A stretch of 64,000 nucleotides of DNA from Petrolisthes cinctipes (taxonomy: Eukaryota > Arthropoda > Malacostraca > Decapoda > Porcellanidae), in assembly GCA_033782935.1 (NCBI GenBank), contig JAWQEG010000630.1, positions 1,458,501-1,522,500 of the forward strand, written 5' to 3'. The notes beneath the pieces were generated by a model. The model did no database searches and had not been told where the DNA came from. It saw only the letters and a program-made list of their open reading frames with translations. A program made the position numbers and the translations under genes. Positions 8,751 to 21,253 of the stretch are shown here, one piece after another (position 1 is the first letter of the stretch; every line of letters starts with the position of its first letter).

Positions 8751-11700
8751 GTGTTAGAGTATTTTCAAAATACATGCTCAAAACATACTGAAAATCGATC
8801 TTTTAGGTGCACAAAAGTCGATATGTGCATGCATCTTCAGTACCCGTTTATATCTCAAATTCAGGCTCAAAACACCCGAAAATTCAATATTTTGGGGTCC
8901 CAGAAGCAATCTGTACATGCCTACTCAGTGTTAGAGTATTTTCAAAATACAGGCCCAAAACATGCTGAAAATCGATATTTTAGATGCCCAAAGTCAATAT
9001 GTGCATGTATCTTCTGTACCCGTTTATATCTCAAATTCAGGCTCAAAACACCTGAAAATTCAATATTTTGGGGTCCCAGAAGCAATCTGTACATGCCTAC
9101 ACAGTGCTAGAATATTTTCAAAATATAGGCTAAAAACATGCTAAAAATCGACATTTTAGGTGCCAAAAAATCGATATCTCAAATTCAGTCCCAAAACACC
9201 CGAAAATTCGATATTTATAGGTCCCAGAAGGAATCTGTACAAGCCTACTCCGTGTTAGAGTATTTTCAAAATACAGGCCAAAAACATACTGAAAATCGAT
9301 CTTTTAGGTGCCCAAAAGTCGATATGTGCATGCATCTTCTGTACTCGTTTATATCTCAAGTTCTGGCCCTAAACACCCGAAAATTCGATATTTTGCGGTC
9401 CCAGAAGCGATCTGTACATGCCTACTCCGTGTTAGAGTATTTTCAAAATTCAGGCCCAAAACATGCTGAAAATCGATATTTTTGGTGCCCAAAGTCAATA
9501 TGTGCATGTATCTTCTGTACCCGTTTATATTTCAAATTCAGGCTCAAAACACCCGAAAATTCAATATTTTGGGGTCCCAGAAGCAATCTGTACATGCCTA
9601 CTCAGTGCTAGAATATTTTCAAAATATAGGCTAAAAACATGCTAAAAATCGATCTTTTAGGTGCCAAAAAGTCAATATCTCAAATTCAGTCCCAAAACAC
9701 ACGAAAATTCGATATTTAGGGGTCCCAGAAGCGATCTGTACATGCCTACTCCGTGTTAGAGTATTTTCAAAATACATGCTCAAAACATACTGAAAATCGA
9801 TCTTTTAGGTGCACAAAAGTCGATATGTGCATGCATCTTCAGTACCCGTTTATATCTCAAATTCAGGCTCAAAACACCCGAAAATTCAATATTTTGGGGT
9901 CCCAGAAGCAATCTGTACATGCCTACTCAGTGTTAGAGTATTTTCAAAATACAGGCCCAAAACATGCTGAAAATCGATATTTTAGATGCCCAAAGTCAAT
10001 ATGTGCATGTATCTTCTGTACCCGTTTATATCTCAAATTCAGGCTCAAAACACCCGAAAATTCAATATTTTGGGGTCCCAGAAGCAATCTGTACATGCCT
10101 ACACAGTGCTAGAATATTTTCAAAATATAGGCTAAAAACATGCTAAAAATCGACATTTTAGGTGCCAAAAAATCGATATCTCAAATTCAGTCCCAAAACA
10201 CCCGAAAATTCGATAATTAGAGGTCCCAGAAGGTATCTGTACATGCCTACTCCGTGTTAGAGTATTTTCAAAATACAGGCCAAAAACATACTGAAAATCG
10301 ATCTTTTAGGTGCCCAAAAGTCGATATGTGCATTCATCTTCTGTACCCGTTTATATCTCAAATTCTGGCCCTAAACACCCGAAAATTCGATATTTTAGGG
10401 TCCCAGAAGCGATCTGTACATGCCTACTCCGTGTTAGAGTATTTTCAAAATTCAGGCCCAAAACATGCTGAAAATCGATATTTTTGGTGCCCAAAGTCAA
10501 TATGTGCATGTATCTTCTGTACCCGTTTATATCTCAAATTCAGGCTCAAAACACCCGAAAATTCAATATTTTGGGGTCCCAGAAGCAATCTGTACATGCC
10601 TACTCAGTGCTAGAATATTTTCAAAATATAGGCTAAAAACATGCTAAAAATCGATCTTTTAGGTGCCAAAAAGTCGATATCTCAAATTCAGTCCCAAAAC
10701 ACCCGAAAATTCGATATTTAGGGGTCCCAGAAGGAATCTGTACATGCCTACTCCGTGTTAGAGTATTTTCAAAATACATGCTCAAAACATACTGAAAATC
10801 GATCTTTTAGGTGCACAAAAGTCGATATGTGCATGCATCTTCAGTACCCGTTTATATCTCAAATTCAGGCTCAAAACACCCGAAAATTCAATATTTTGGG
10901 GTCCCAGAAGCAATCTGTACATGCCTACTCAGTGTTAGAGTATTTTCAAAATACAGGCCCAAAACATGCTGAAAATCGATATTTTAGATGCCCAAAGTCA
11001 ATATGTGCATGTATCTTCTGTACCCGTTTATATCTCAAATTCAGGCTCAAAACACCCGAAAATTCAATATTTTGGGGTCCCAGAAGCAATCTGTACATGC
11101 CTACACAGTGCTAGAATATTTTCAAAATATAGGCTAAAAACATGCTAAAAATCGACATTTTAGGTGCCAAAAAATCGATATCTCAAATTCAGTCCCAAAA
11201 CACCCGAAAATTCGATAATTAGAGGTCCCAGAAGGTATCTGTACATGCCTACTCCGTGTTAGAGTATTTTCAAAATACAGGCCAAAAACATACTGAAAAT
11301 CGATCTTTTAGGTGCCCAAAAGTCGATATGTGCATTCATCTTCTGTACCCGTTTATATCTCAAATTCTGGCCCTAAACACCCGAAAATTCGATATTTTAG
11401 GGTCCCAGAAGCGATCTGTACATGCCTACTCCGTGTTAGAGTATTTTCAAAATTCAGGCCCAAAACATGCTGAAAATCGATATTTTTGGTGCCCAAAGTC
11501 AATATGTGCATGTATCTTCTGTACCCGTTTATATCTCAAATTCAGGCTCAAAACACCCGAAAATTCAATATTTTGGGGTCCCAGAAGCAATCTGTACATG
11601 CCTACTCAGTGCTAGAATATTTTCAAAATATAGGCTAAAAACATGCTAAAAATCGATCTTTTAGGTGCCAAAAAGTCGATATCTCAAATTCAGTCCCAAA

Positions 11701-12758
11701 ACACCCGAAAATTCGATATTTAGGGGTCCCAGAAGGAATCTGTACATGCCTACTCCGTGTTAGAGTATTTTCAAAATACATGCTCAAAACATACTGAAAA
11801 TCGATCTTTTAGGTGCACAAAAGTCGATATGTGCATGCATCTTCAGTACCTGTTTATATCTCTAATTCTGGCCCTAAACACCCGAAAATTCGATATTTTG
11901 GGGTCCCAGAAGCGATCTGTACATGCCTACTCGGTGTTAGAGTATTTTCAAAATTCAGGCCCAAAACATGCTGAAAATCGATATTTTTGGTGCCCAAAGT
12001 CAATATGTGCATGTATCTTCTGTACCCGTTTATATCTCAAATTGAGGCTCAAAACACCCGAAAATTCAATATTTTGGGGTCTCAGAAGCAATCTGTACAT
12101 GCCTACTCAGTGCTAGAATATTTTCAAAATATAGGCTAAAAACATGCTAAAAATCGATCTTTTAGGTGCCAAAAAGTCGATATCTCAAATTCAGTCCCAA
12201 AACACACGAAAATTCGATATTTAGGGGTCCCAGAAGCGATCTGTACATGCCTACTCCGTGTTAGAGTATTTTCAAAATACATGCTCAAAACATACTGAAA
12301 ATCGATCTTTTAGGTGCACAAAAGTCGATATGTGCATGCATCTTCAGTACCCGTTTATATCTCAAATTCAGGCTCAAAACACCCGAAAATTCAATATTTT
12401 GGGGTCCCAGAAGCAATCTGTACATGCCTACTCAGTTTTAGAGTATTTTCAAAATACAAGCCCAAAACATGTTGAAAATCGATATTTTAGATGCCCAAAG
12501 TCAATATGTGCATGTATCTTCTGTACCCGTTTAAATATCAAATTCAGGCTCAAAACACCCGAAAATTAAATATTTTGGGGTCCCAGAAGCAATCTGTACA
12601 TGCCTACTCAGTGCTAGAATATTTTCAAAATATAGGCTAAAAACATGCTAAAAATCGATCTTTTAGGTGCCTAAAAGTCGATATCTCAAATTCAGTCCCA
12701 AAACACCCGAAAATTCGATATTTAGGGGTCCCAGAAGCGATCTGTACATGCCTACTCC
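8751..12758. repeat. Eight 501-bp trimers with regular type I / type II alternation
   Basis: Starts are 8751, 9252, 9753, 10254, 10755, 11256, 11757 and 12258, all exactly 501 bases apart. Types run I, II, I, II, I, II, I/II hybrid, I. The clearest unit is therefore a 1002-bp hexamer. The pair 9753-10754 is repeated at 10755-11756 with the same rare changes (cgataattag, gtgcattcatctt, attttagggtccc, gaaggaatc). Confidence 0.92.
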
Positions 12759-13264
12759 GTGTTAGAGTATTTTCAAAATACATGCTCAAAACATACTGAA
12801 AATCGATCTTTTAGGTGCACAAAAGTCGATATGTGCATGCATCTTCAGTACCCGTTTATATCTCAAATTCAGGCTCAAAACACCCGAAAATTCAATATTT
12901 TGGGGTCCCAGAAGCAATCTGTACATGCCTACTCAGTGTTAGAGTATTTTCAAAATACAAGCCCAAAACATGTTGAAAATCGATATTTTAGATGCCCAAA
13001 GTCAATATGTGCATGTATCTTCTGTACCCGTTTATATCTCAAATTCAGGCTCAAAACACCCGAAAATTCAATATTTTGGGGTCCCAGAAGCAATCTGTAC
13101 ATGCCTACTCAGTGCTAGAATATTTTCAAAATATAGGCTTTTTAAAAAACATGCTAAAAATCGATCTTTTAGGTGCCAAAAAGTCGATATCTCAAATTCA
13201 GTCCCAAAACACCCGAAAATTCGATATTTAGGGGTCCCAGAAGCGATCTGTACATGCCTACTCC
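12759..13264. repeat. Type I trimer with a 5-bp insertion (506 bp)
   Basis: A 12759-12935, B 12936-13111, C 13112-13264. The C monomer is 153 instead of 148 bases because the usual aggctaaaaacatg reads aggctttttaaaaaacatg near 13,137-13,151. It shares ggcccaaaacatg-to-agcccaaaacatg and catgttgaaaat changes with the trimer before it (12,258), showing recent common origin. I saw this insertion nowhere else. Confidence 0.88.
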
Positions 13265-14089
13265 GTGTTAGAGTATTTTCAAAATACATGCTCAAAACAT
13301 ACTGAAAATCGATCTTTTAGGTGCACAAAAGTCGATATGTGCATGCATCTTCAGTACCCGTTTATATCTCAAATTCAGGCTCAAAACACCCGAAAATTCA
13401 ATATTTTGGGGTCCCAGAAGCAATCTGTACATGCCTACTCAGTGTTAGAGTATTTTCAAAATACAGGCCCAAAACATGCTGAAAATCGATATTTTAGATG
13501 CCCAAAGTCAATATGTGCATGTATCTTCTGTACCCGTTTATATCTCAAATTCAGGCTCAAAACACCAGAAAATTCAAAATTTGGGGTCCCAGAAGCAATC
13601 TGTACATGCCTACACAGTGCTAGAATATTTTCAAAATATAGGCTAAAAACATGCTAAAAATCGATCTTTTAGGTGCCAAAAAATCGATATCTCAAATTCA
13701 GTCCCAAAACACCCGAAAATTCGATATTTAGAGGTCCCAGAAGGTATCTGTACATGCCTACTCCGTGTTAGAGTATTTTCAAAATACAGGCCAAAAACAT
13801 ACTGAAAATCGATCTTTTAGGTGCACAAAAGTCGATATGTGCATGCATCTTCAGTACCCGTTTATATCTCAAATTTAGGCTCAAAACACCCGAAAATTCA
13901 ATATTTTGGGGTCCCAGAAGCAATCTGTACATGCCTACACAGTGCTAGAATATTTTCAAAATATAGGCAAAAAACATGCTAAAAATCGATCTTTTAGGTG
14001 CCAAAAAGTCGATATCTCAAATTCAGTCCCAAAACACCCGAAAATTCGATATTTAGGGGTCCCAGAAGCGATCTGTACATGCCTACTCC
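13265..14089. repeat. 500-bp trimer followed by an A-C dimer (325 bp)
   Basis: The trimer is 13265-13764; its B is 175 bases because of acaccagaaaattcaaaatttgg near 13,562. The dimer has A 13765-13941 and C 13942-14089. Its A starts as type II (caggccaaaaac), switches to type I (gcacaaaag, cttcagtacc) and ends with cctacacagtg, which normally ends a type I B. One monomer has been lost by unequal exchange. Confidence 0.87.
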
Positions 14090-16083
14090 GTGTTAGAGTA
14101 TTTTCAAAATACATGCTCAAAACATACTGAAAATCGATCTTTTAGGTGCCCAAAAGTCGATATGTGCATGCATCTTCTGTACCCGTTTATATCTCAAATT
14201 CTGGCCCTAAACACCCGAAAATTCGATATTTTGGGGTCCCAGAAGCGATCTGTACATGCCTACTCCGTGTTAGAGTATTTTCAAAATTCAGGCCCAAAAC
14301 ATGCTGAAAATCGATATTTTTGGTGCCCAAAGTCAATATGTGCATGTATCTTCTGTACCCGTTTATATCTCAAATTCAGGCTCAAAACACCCGAAAATTC
14401 AATATTTTGGGGTCCCAGAAGCAATCTGTACAGTGCTAGAATATTTTCAAAATATAGGCTAAAAACATGCTAAAAATCGATCTTTTAGGTGCCAAAAAGA
14501 CGATATCTCAAATTCAGTCCCAAAACACCCGAAAATTCGATATTTAGGGGTCCCAGAAGCGATCTGTACATGCCTACTCCGTGTTAGAGTATTTTCAAAA
14601 TAAATGCTCAAAACATACTGAAAATCGATCTTTTAGGTGCCCAAAAGTCGATATGTGCATGCATCTTCAGTACCAGTTTATATCTCAAATTCAGGCTCAA
14701 AACACCCGAAAATTCAATATTTTGGGGTCTCAGAAGCAATCTGTACATGCCTACTCAGTGTTAGAGTATTTTCAAAATACAGGCCCAAAAAATGCTGAAA
14801 ATCGATATTTTAGATGCCCAAAGTCAATTTGTGCATGTATCTTCTGTACCCGTTTATATCTCAAATTCAGGCTCAAAACACCCGAAAATTCAATATTTTG
14901 GGGTCCCAGAAGCAATCTGTACATGCCTACACAGTGCTAGAATATTTTCAAAATATAGGCTAAAAACATGCTAAAAATCGATCTTTTAGGTGCAAAAAAA
15001 TCGATATCTCAAATTCAGTCCCAAAACACCCGAAAATTCGATATTTAGAGGTCCCAGAAGGTATCTGTACATGCCTACTCCGTGTTAGAGTATTTTCAAA
15101 ATACAGGTTAAAAACATACTGAAAATCGATCTTTTAGGTGCACAAAAGTCGATATGTGCATGCATCTTCAGTACCCGTTTATATCTCAAATTCAGGCTCA
15201 AAACACCCGAAAATTCAATATTTTGGGGTCCCAGAAGCAATCTGTACATGCCTACTCAGTATTAGAGTATTTTCAAAATACAGGCCCAAAACATGCTGAA
15301 AATCGATATTTTAGATGCCCAAAGTCAATATGTGCATGTATCTTCTGTACCCGTTTATATCTCAAATTCAGGCTCAAAACACCCGATAATTCAATATTTT
15401 GGGGTCCCAGAAGCAATCTGTACATGCCTAGACAGTGCTAGAATATTTTCAAAATATAGGCTAAAAACATGCTAAAAATTGACATTTTAGGTGCCAAAAA
15501 ATCGATATATCAAATTCAGTCCCAAAACACCCGAAAATTCGATATTTAGAGGTCCCAGAAGGTATCTGTACATGCCTACTCCGTGTTAGAGTATTTTCAA
15601 AATACAGGTCAAAAACATACTGAAAATCGATCTTTTAGGTGCACAAAAGTCGATATGTGCATGCATCTTCTGTACCCGTTTATATCTCAAATTCTGGCCC
15701 TAAACACCCGAAAATTCGATATTTTGGGGTCCCAGAAGCGATCTGTACATGCCTACTCGGTGTTAGAGTATTTTCAAAATTCAGGCCCAAAACATGCTGA
15801 AAATCGATATTTTTGGTGCCCAACGTCAATATGTGCATGTATCTTCTGTACCCGTTTATATCTCAAATTCAGGCTCAAAACACCTGAAAATTCAATATTT
15901 TGGGGTCCCAGAAGCAATCTGTACATGCCTACACAGTGCTAGAATATTTTCAAAATATAGGCTAAAAACATGCTAAAAATCGACATTTTAGGTGCCAAAA
16001 AATCGATATCTCAAATTCAGTCCCAAAACACCCGAAATTTCGATATTTAGAGGTCCCAGAAGGTATCTGTACATGCTTACTCC
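14090..16083. repeat. Four irregular trimers (491, 501, 501, 501 bp)
   Basis: Starts are 14090, 14581, 15082 and 15583. The first begins as type I and becomes type II inside H1 (gcccaaaagtcgat). The third begins with ataca-ggttaaaaac and becomes type I. Single changes are common here (aataaatgctc, aaaatgctg, cagtattag, ccgataattc, ctagacagtg, gcccaacgtc), so this stretch looks less homogenised than its neighbours. Confidence 0.87.
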
Positions 16084-18756
16084 GTGTTAGAGTATTTTCA
16101 AAATACAGGCCAAAAACATACTGAAAATCGATCTTTTAGGTCCCCAAAAGTCGATATGTGCATGCATCTTCTGTACCCGTTTATATCTCAAATTCTGGCC
16201 CTAAACACCCGAAAATTCGATATTTTGGGGTCCCAGAAGCGATCTGTACATGCCTACTCCGTGTTAGAGTATTTTCAAAATTCAGGCCCAAAACATGCTG
16301 AAAATCGATATTTTTGGTGCCCAAAGTCAATATGTGCATGTATCTTCTGTACCCTTTTATATCTCAAATTCAGGCTCAAAACACCCGAAAATTCAATATT
16401 TTGGGGTCCCAGAAGCAATCTGTACAGTGCTAGAATATTTTCAAAATATAGGCTAAAAACATGCTAAAAATCTATCTTTAAGGTGCCAAAAAGTCGATAT
16501 CTCAAATTCAGTCCCAAAACACCCGAAAATTCGATATTTAGGGGTCCCAGAAGCGATCTGTACATGGCTACTCCGTGTTAGAGTATTTTCAAAATACATG
16601 CTCAAAACATACTGAAAATCGATCTTTTAGGTGCACAAAAGTCGATATGTGCATGCATCTTCAGTACCCGTTTATATCTCAAATTCAGGCTCAAAACACC
16701 CGAAAATTCAATATTTTGGAGTCCCAGAAGCAATCTGTACATGCCTACTCAGTGTTAGAGTATTTTCAAAATACAGGCCCAAAACATGCTGAAAATCGAT
16801 ATTTTAGATGCCCAAAGTCAATATGTGCATGTATCTTCTGTACCCGTTTATATCTCAAATTCAGGCTCAAAACACCCGAAAATTCAATATTTTGGGGTCC
16901 AAGAAGCAATCTGTACATGCCTACACAGTGCTAGAATATTTTCAAAATATAGGCTAAAAACATGCTAAAAATCAACATTTTAGGTGCCAAATAATCGATA
17001 TATCAAATTCAGTCCCAAAACACCCGAAAATTCGATATTTAGAGGTCCCAGAAGGTATCTGTACATGCCTACTCCTTGTTAGAGTATTTTCAAAATACAG
17101 GCCAAAAACATACTGAAAATCGATCTTTTAGGTGCCCAAAAGTCGATATGTGCATGCATCTTCTGTACCCGTTTATATCTCAAATTCTGGCCCTAAACAC
17201 CCGAAAATTCGATATTTTGGGGTCCCAGAAGCGATCTGTACATGCCTACTCCGTGTTAGAGTATTTTCAAAATTCAGGCCCAAAACATGCTGAAAATCGA
17301 TATTTTTGGTGCCCAAAGTTAATATGTGCATGTATCTTCTGTACCCGTTTATATCTCAAATTCAGGCTCAAAACACCCGAAAATTCAATATTTTGGGGTC
17401 CCAGAAGCAATCTGTACATGCCTACTCAGTGCTAGAGTATTTTCAAAATATAAGCTAAAAACATGCTAAAAATCGACATTTTAGGTGCCAAAAAATCGAT
17501 ATCTCAAATTCAGTCCCAAAACACCCGAAAATTCGATATTTAGAGGTCCCAGAAGGTATCTGTACATGCCTACTCCGTGTTAGAGTATTTTCAAAATACA
17601 GGCTAAAAACATACTGAAAATCGATCTTTTAGGTGCCCAAAAGTCGATATGTGCATGCATCTTCTGTACCCGTTAATATCTCAAATTCAGGCTCAAAACA
17701 CCCGAAAATTCAATATTTTGGGGTCCCAGAAGCAATCTGTACATGCCTACACAGTGTTAGAGTATTTTCAAAATACAGGCCCAAAACATGCTGAAAATCG
17801 ATATTTTAGATGCCTAAAGTCAATATGTGCATGTATCTTCTGTACCCGTTTATATCTCAAATTCAGGCTCAAAACACCCGAAAATTCAATATTTTGGGCT
17901 CCCAGAAGCAATCTGTACATGCGTACACAGTGCTAGAATATTTTCAAAATATAGGCTAAAAACATGCTAAAAATCGATCTTTTAGGTTCCAAAAAATCGA
18001 TATCTCAAATTCAGTCCCAAAACACCCGAAAATTCGATATTTAGAGGTCCCAGAAGGTATCTGTACATGCCTACTCCGTGTTAGAGTATTTTCAAAATAC
18101 AGACCGAAAAAACATACTGAAAATCGATCTTTTAGGTGCACAAAAGTCGATATGTGCATGCATCTTCAGTACCCGTTTATATCTCAAATTCAGGTTCAAA
18201 ACACCCGAAAATTCAATATTTTGGGGTCCCAGAAGCAATCTGGACATGCCTACTCAGTGTTAGAGTATTTTCAAAATACAGGCCCAAAACATGCTGAAAA
18301 TCGATATTTTAGATGCCCAAAGTCAATATGTGCATGTATCTCTTGTACCCGCTTATATCTCAAATTCAGGCTCAAAACACCCGAAAATTCAATATTTTGG
18401 GGTCCCAGAAGCAATCTGTACATGCCTACTCAGTGCTAGAGTATTTTCAAAATACAGGCCCAAAACATGCTGAAAATCGATATTTTTGGTGCCCAAAGTC
18501 AATATGTGCATGTATCTTCTGTACCCGTTTATATCTCAAATTCAGGCTCAAAACACCCGAAAAATCAATATTTTGGGGTCCCAGAAGCAATCTGTACATG
18601 CCTACTCAGTGCTAGAATATTTTCAAAATATAGGCTAAAAACATGCTAAAAATCGACATTTTAGGTGCCAAAAAATCGATATCTCAAATTCAGTCCCAAA
18701 ACACCCGAAAACTCGATATTTAGAGGTCCCAGAAGCGATCTGTACATGCCTACTCC
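16084..18756. repeat. 2673-bp higher-order repeat, copy 1
   Basis: Composed of units of 491, 501, 501, 501 and 679 bp (starts 16084, 16575, 17076, 17577, 18078). The 679-bp unit is A-B-B-C, with A lengthened by two bases in cagaccgaaaaaacatac. Diagnostic shared sites with copy 2 are atctatctttaagg, catggctactcc, ttttggagtccc, ggtccaagaag, gccaaataatcgat, cccaaagttaatatg, cccgttaatatc, gggctcccag and catgcgtacac. Similarity fades after about 18,427, where copy 2 goes straight to C. Confidence 0.9.
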
Positions 18757-21253
18757 GTGTTAGAGTATTTTCAAAATACAGGCCAAAAACATACTGAAAA
18801 TCGATCTTTTAGGTGCCCAAAAGTCGATATGTGCATGCATCTTCTGTACCCGTTTATATCTCAAATTCTGGCCCTAAACACCCGAAAATTCGATATTTTG
18901 GGGTCCCAGAAGCGATCTGTACATGCCTACTCCGTGTTAGAGTATTTTCAAAATTCAGGCCCAAAACATGCTGAAAATCGATATTTTTGGTGCCCAAAGT
19001 CAATATGTGCATGTATCTTCTGTACCCTTTTATATCTCAAATTCAGGCTCAAAACACCCGAAAATTCAATATTTTGGGGTCCCAGAAGCAATCTGTACAG
19101 TGCTAGAATATTTTCAAAATATAGGCTAAAAACATGCTAAAAATCTATCTTTAAGGTGCCAAAAAGTCGATATCTCAAATTCAGTCCCAAAACACCCGAA
19201 AATTCGATATTTAGGGGTCCCAGAAGCGATCTGTACATGGCTACTCCGTGTTAGAGTATTTTCAAAATACATGCTCAAAACATACTGAAAATCGATCTTT
19301 TAGGTGCACAAAAGTCGATCTGTGCATGCATCTTCAGTACCCGTTTATATCTCAAATTCAGGCTCAAAACACCCGAAAATTCAATATTTTGGAGTCCCAG
19401 AAGCAATCTGTACATGCCTACTCAGTGTTAGAGTATTTTCAAAATACAGGCCCAAAACATGCTGAAAATCGATATTTTAGATGCCCAAAGTCAATATGTG
19501 CATGTATCTTCTGTACCCGTTTATATCTCAAATTCAGGCTCAAAACACCCGAAAATTCAATATTTTGGGGTCCAAGAAGCAATCTGTACATGCCTACACA
19601 GTGCTAGAATATTTTCAAAATATAGGCTAAAAACATGCTAAAAATCAACATTTTAGGTGCCAAATAATCGATATATCAAATTCAGTCCCAAAACACCCGA
19701 AAATTCGATATTTAGAGGTCCCAGAAGGTATCTGTACATGCCTACTCCTTGTTAGAGTATTTTCAAAATACAGGCCAAAAACATACTGAAAATCGATCTT
19801 TTAGGTGCCCAAAAGTCGATATGTGCATGCATCTTCTGTACCCGTTTATATCTCAAATTCTGGCCCTAAACACCCGAAAATTCGATATTTTGGGGTCCCA
19901 GAAGCGATCTGTACATGCCTACTCCGTGTTAGAGTATTTTCAAAATTCAGGCCCAAAACATGCTGAAAATCGATATTTTTGGTGCCCAAAGTTAATATGT
20001 GCATGTATCTTCTGTACCCGTTTATATCTCAAATTCAGGCTCAAAACACCCGAAAATTCAATATTTTGGGGTCCCAGAAGCAATCTGTACATGCCTACTC
20101 AGTGCTAGAGTATTTTCAAAATATAAGCTAAAAACATGCTAAAAATCGACATTTTAGGTGCCAAAAAATCGATATCTCAAATTCAGTCCCAAAACACCCG
20201 AAAATTCGATATTTAGAGGTCCCAGAAGGTATCTGTACATGCCTACTCCGTGTTAGAGTATTTTCAAAATACAGGCTAAAAACATACTGAAAATCGATCT
20301 TTTAGGTGCCCAAAAGTCGATATGTGCATGCATCTTCTGTACCCGTTAATATCTCAAATTCAGGCTCAAAACACCCGAAAATTCAATATTTTGGGGTCCC
20401 AGAAGCAATCTGTACATGCCTACACAGTGTTAGAGTATTTTCAAAATACAGGCCCAAAACATGCTGAAAATCGATATTTTAGATGCCTAAAGTCAATATG
20501 TGCATGTATCTTCTGTACCCGTTTATATCTCAAATTCAGGCTCAAAACACCCGAAAATTCAATATTTTGGGCTCCCAGAAGCAATCTGTACATGCGTACA
20601 CAGTGCTAGAATATTTTCAAAATATAGGCTAAAAACATGCTAAAAATCGATCTTTTAGGTTCCAAAAAATCGATATCTCAAATTCAGTCCCAAAACACCC
20701 GAAAATTCGATATTTAGAGGTCCCAGAAGGTATCTGTACATGCCTACTCCGTGTTAGAGTATTTTCAAAATACAGACCGAAAAAACATACTGAAAATCGA
20801 TCTTTTAGGTGCACAAAAGTCGATATGTGCATGCATCTTCAGTACCCGTTTATATCTGAAATTCAGGTTCAAAACACCCGAAAATTCAATATTTTGGGGT
20901 CCCAGAAGCAATCTGTACATGCCTACTCAGTGTTAGAGTATTTTCAAAATACAGGCCCAAAACATGCTGAAAATCGATATTTTAGATGCCCAAAGTCAAT
21001 ATGTGCATGTATCTCTTGTACCCGCTTATATCTCAAATTCAGGCTCAAAACACCCGAAAATTCAATATTTTGGGGTCCCAGAAGCAATCTGTACATGCCT
21101 ACACAGTGCTAGAATATTTTCAAAATATATGCTAAAAACATGCTAAAAATCGACATTTTAGGTGCCAAAAAATCGATATCTCAAATTCAGTCCCAAAACA
21201 CCCGAAAATTCGATATTTAGAGGTCCCAGAAGGTATCTGTACATGCCTACTCC
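18757..21253. repeat. 2673-bp higher-order repeat, copy 2 (truncated at the end)
   Basis: Units 491, 501, 501, 501 and 503 bp start at 18757, 19248, 19749, 20250 and 20751. They match copy 1 at an offset of 2673 through about 21,100. Differences seen are gtcgatctgtgc at about 19,320, atctgaaattcagg at about 20,855 and ctgtacatg where copy 1 has ctggacatg near 18,241. The final unit lacks the extra B found in copy 1. Confidence 0.9.

Noticed and set aside
13112..13264. The 5-bp ttttt insertion near 13,137 as the edge of an inserted element
   Set aside because: Only five bases are added and both sides continue in perfect satellite phase, with no target-site duplication. Simple slippage in an A/T run explains it.
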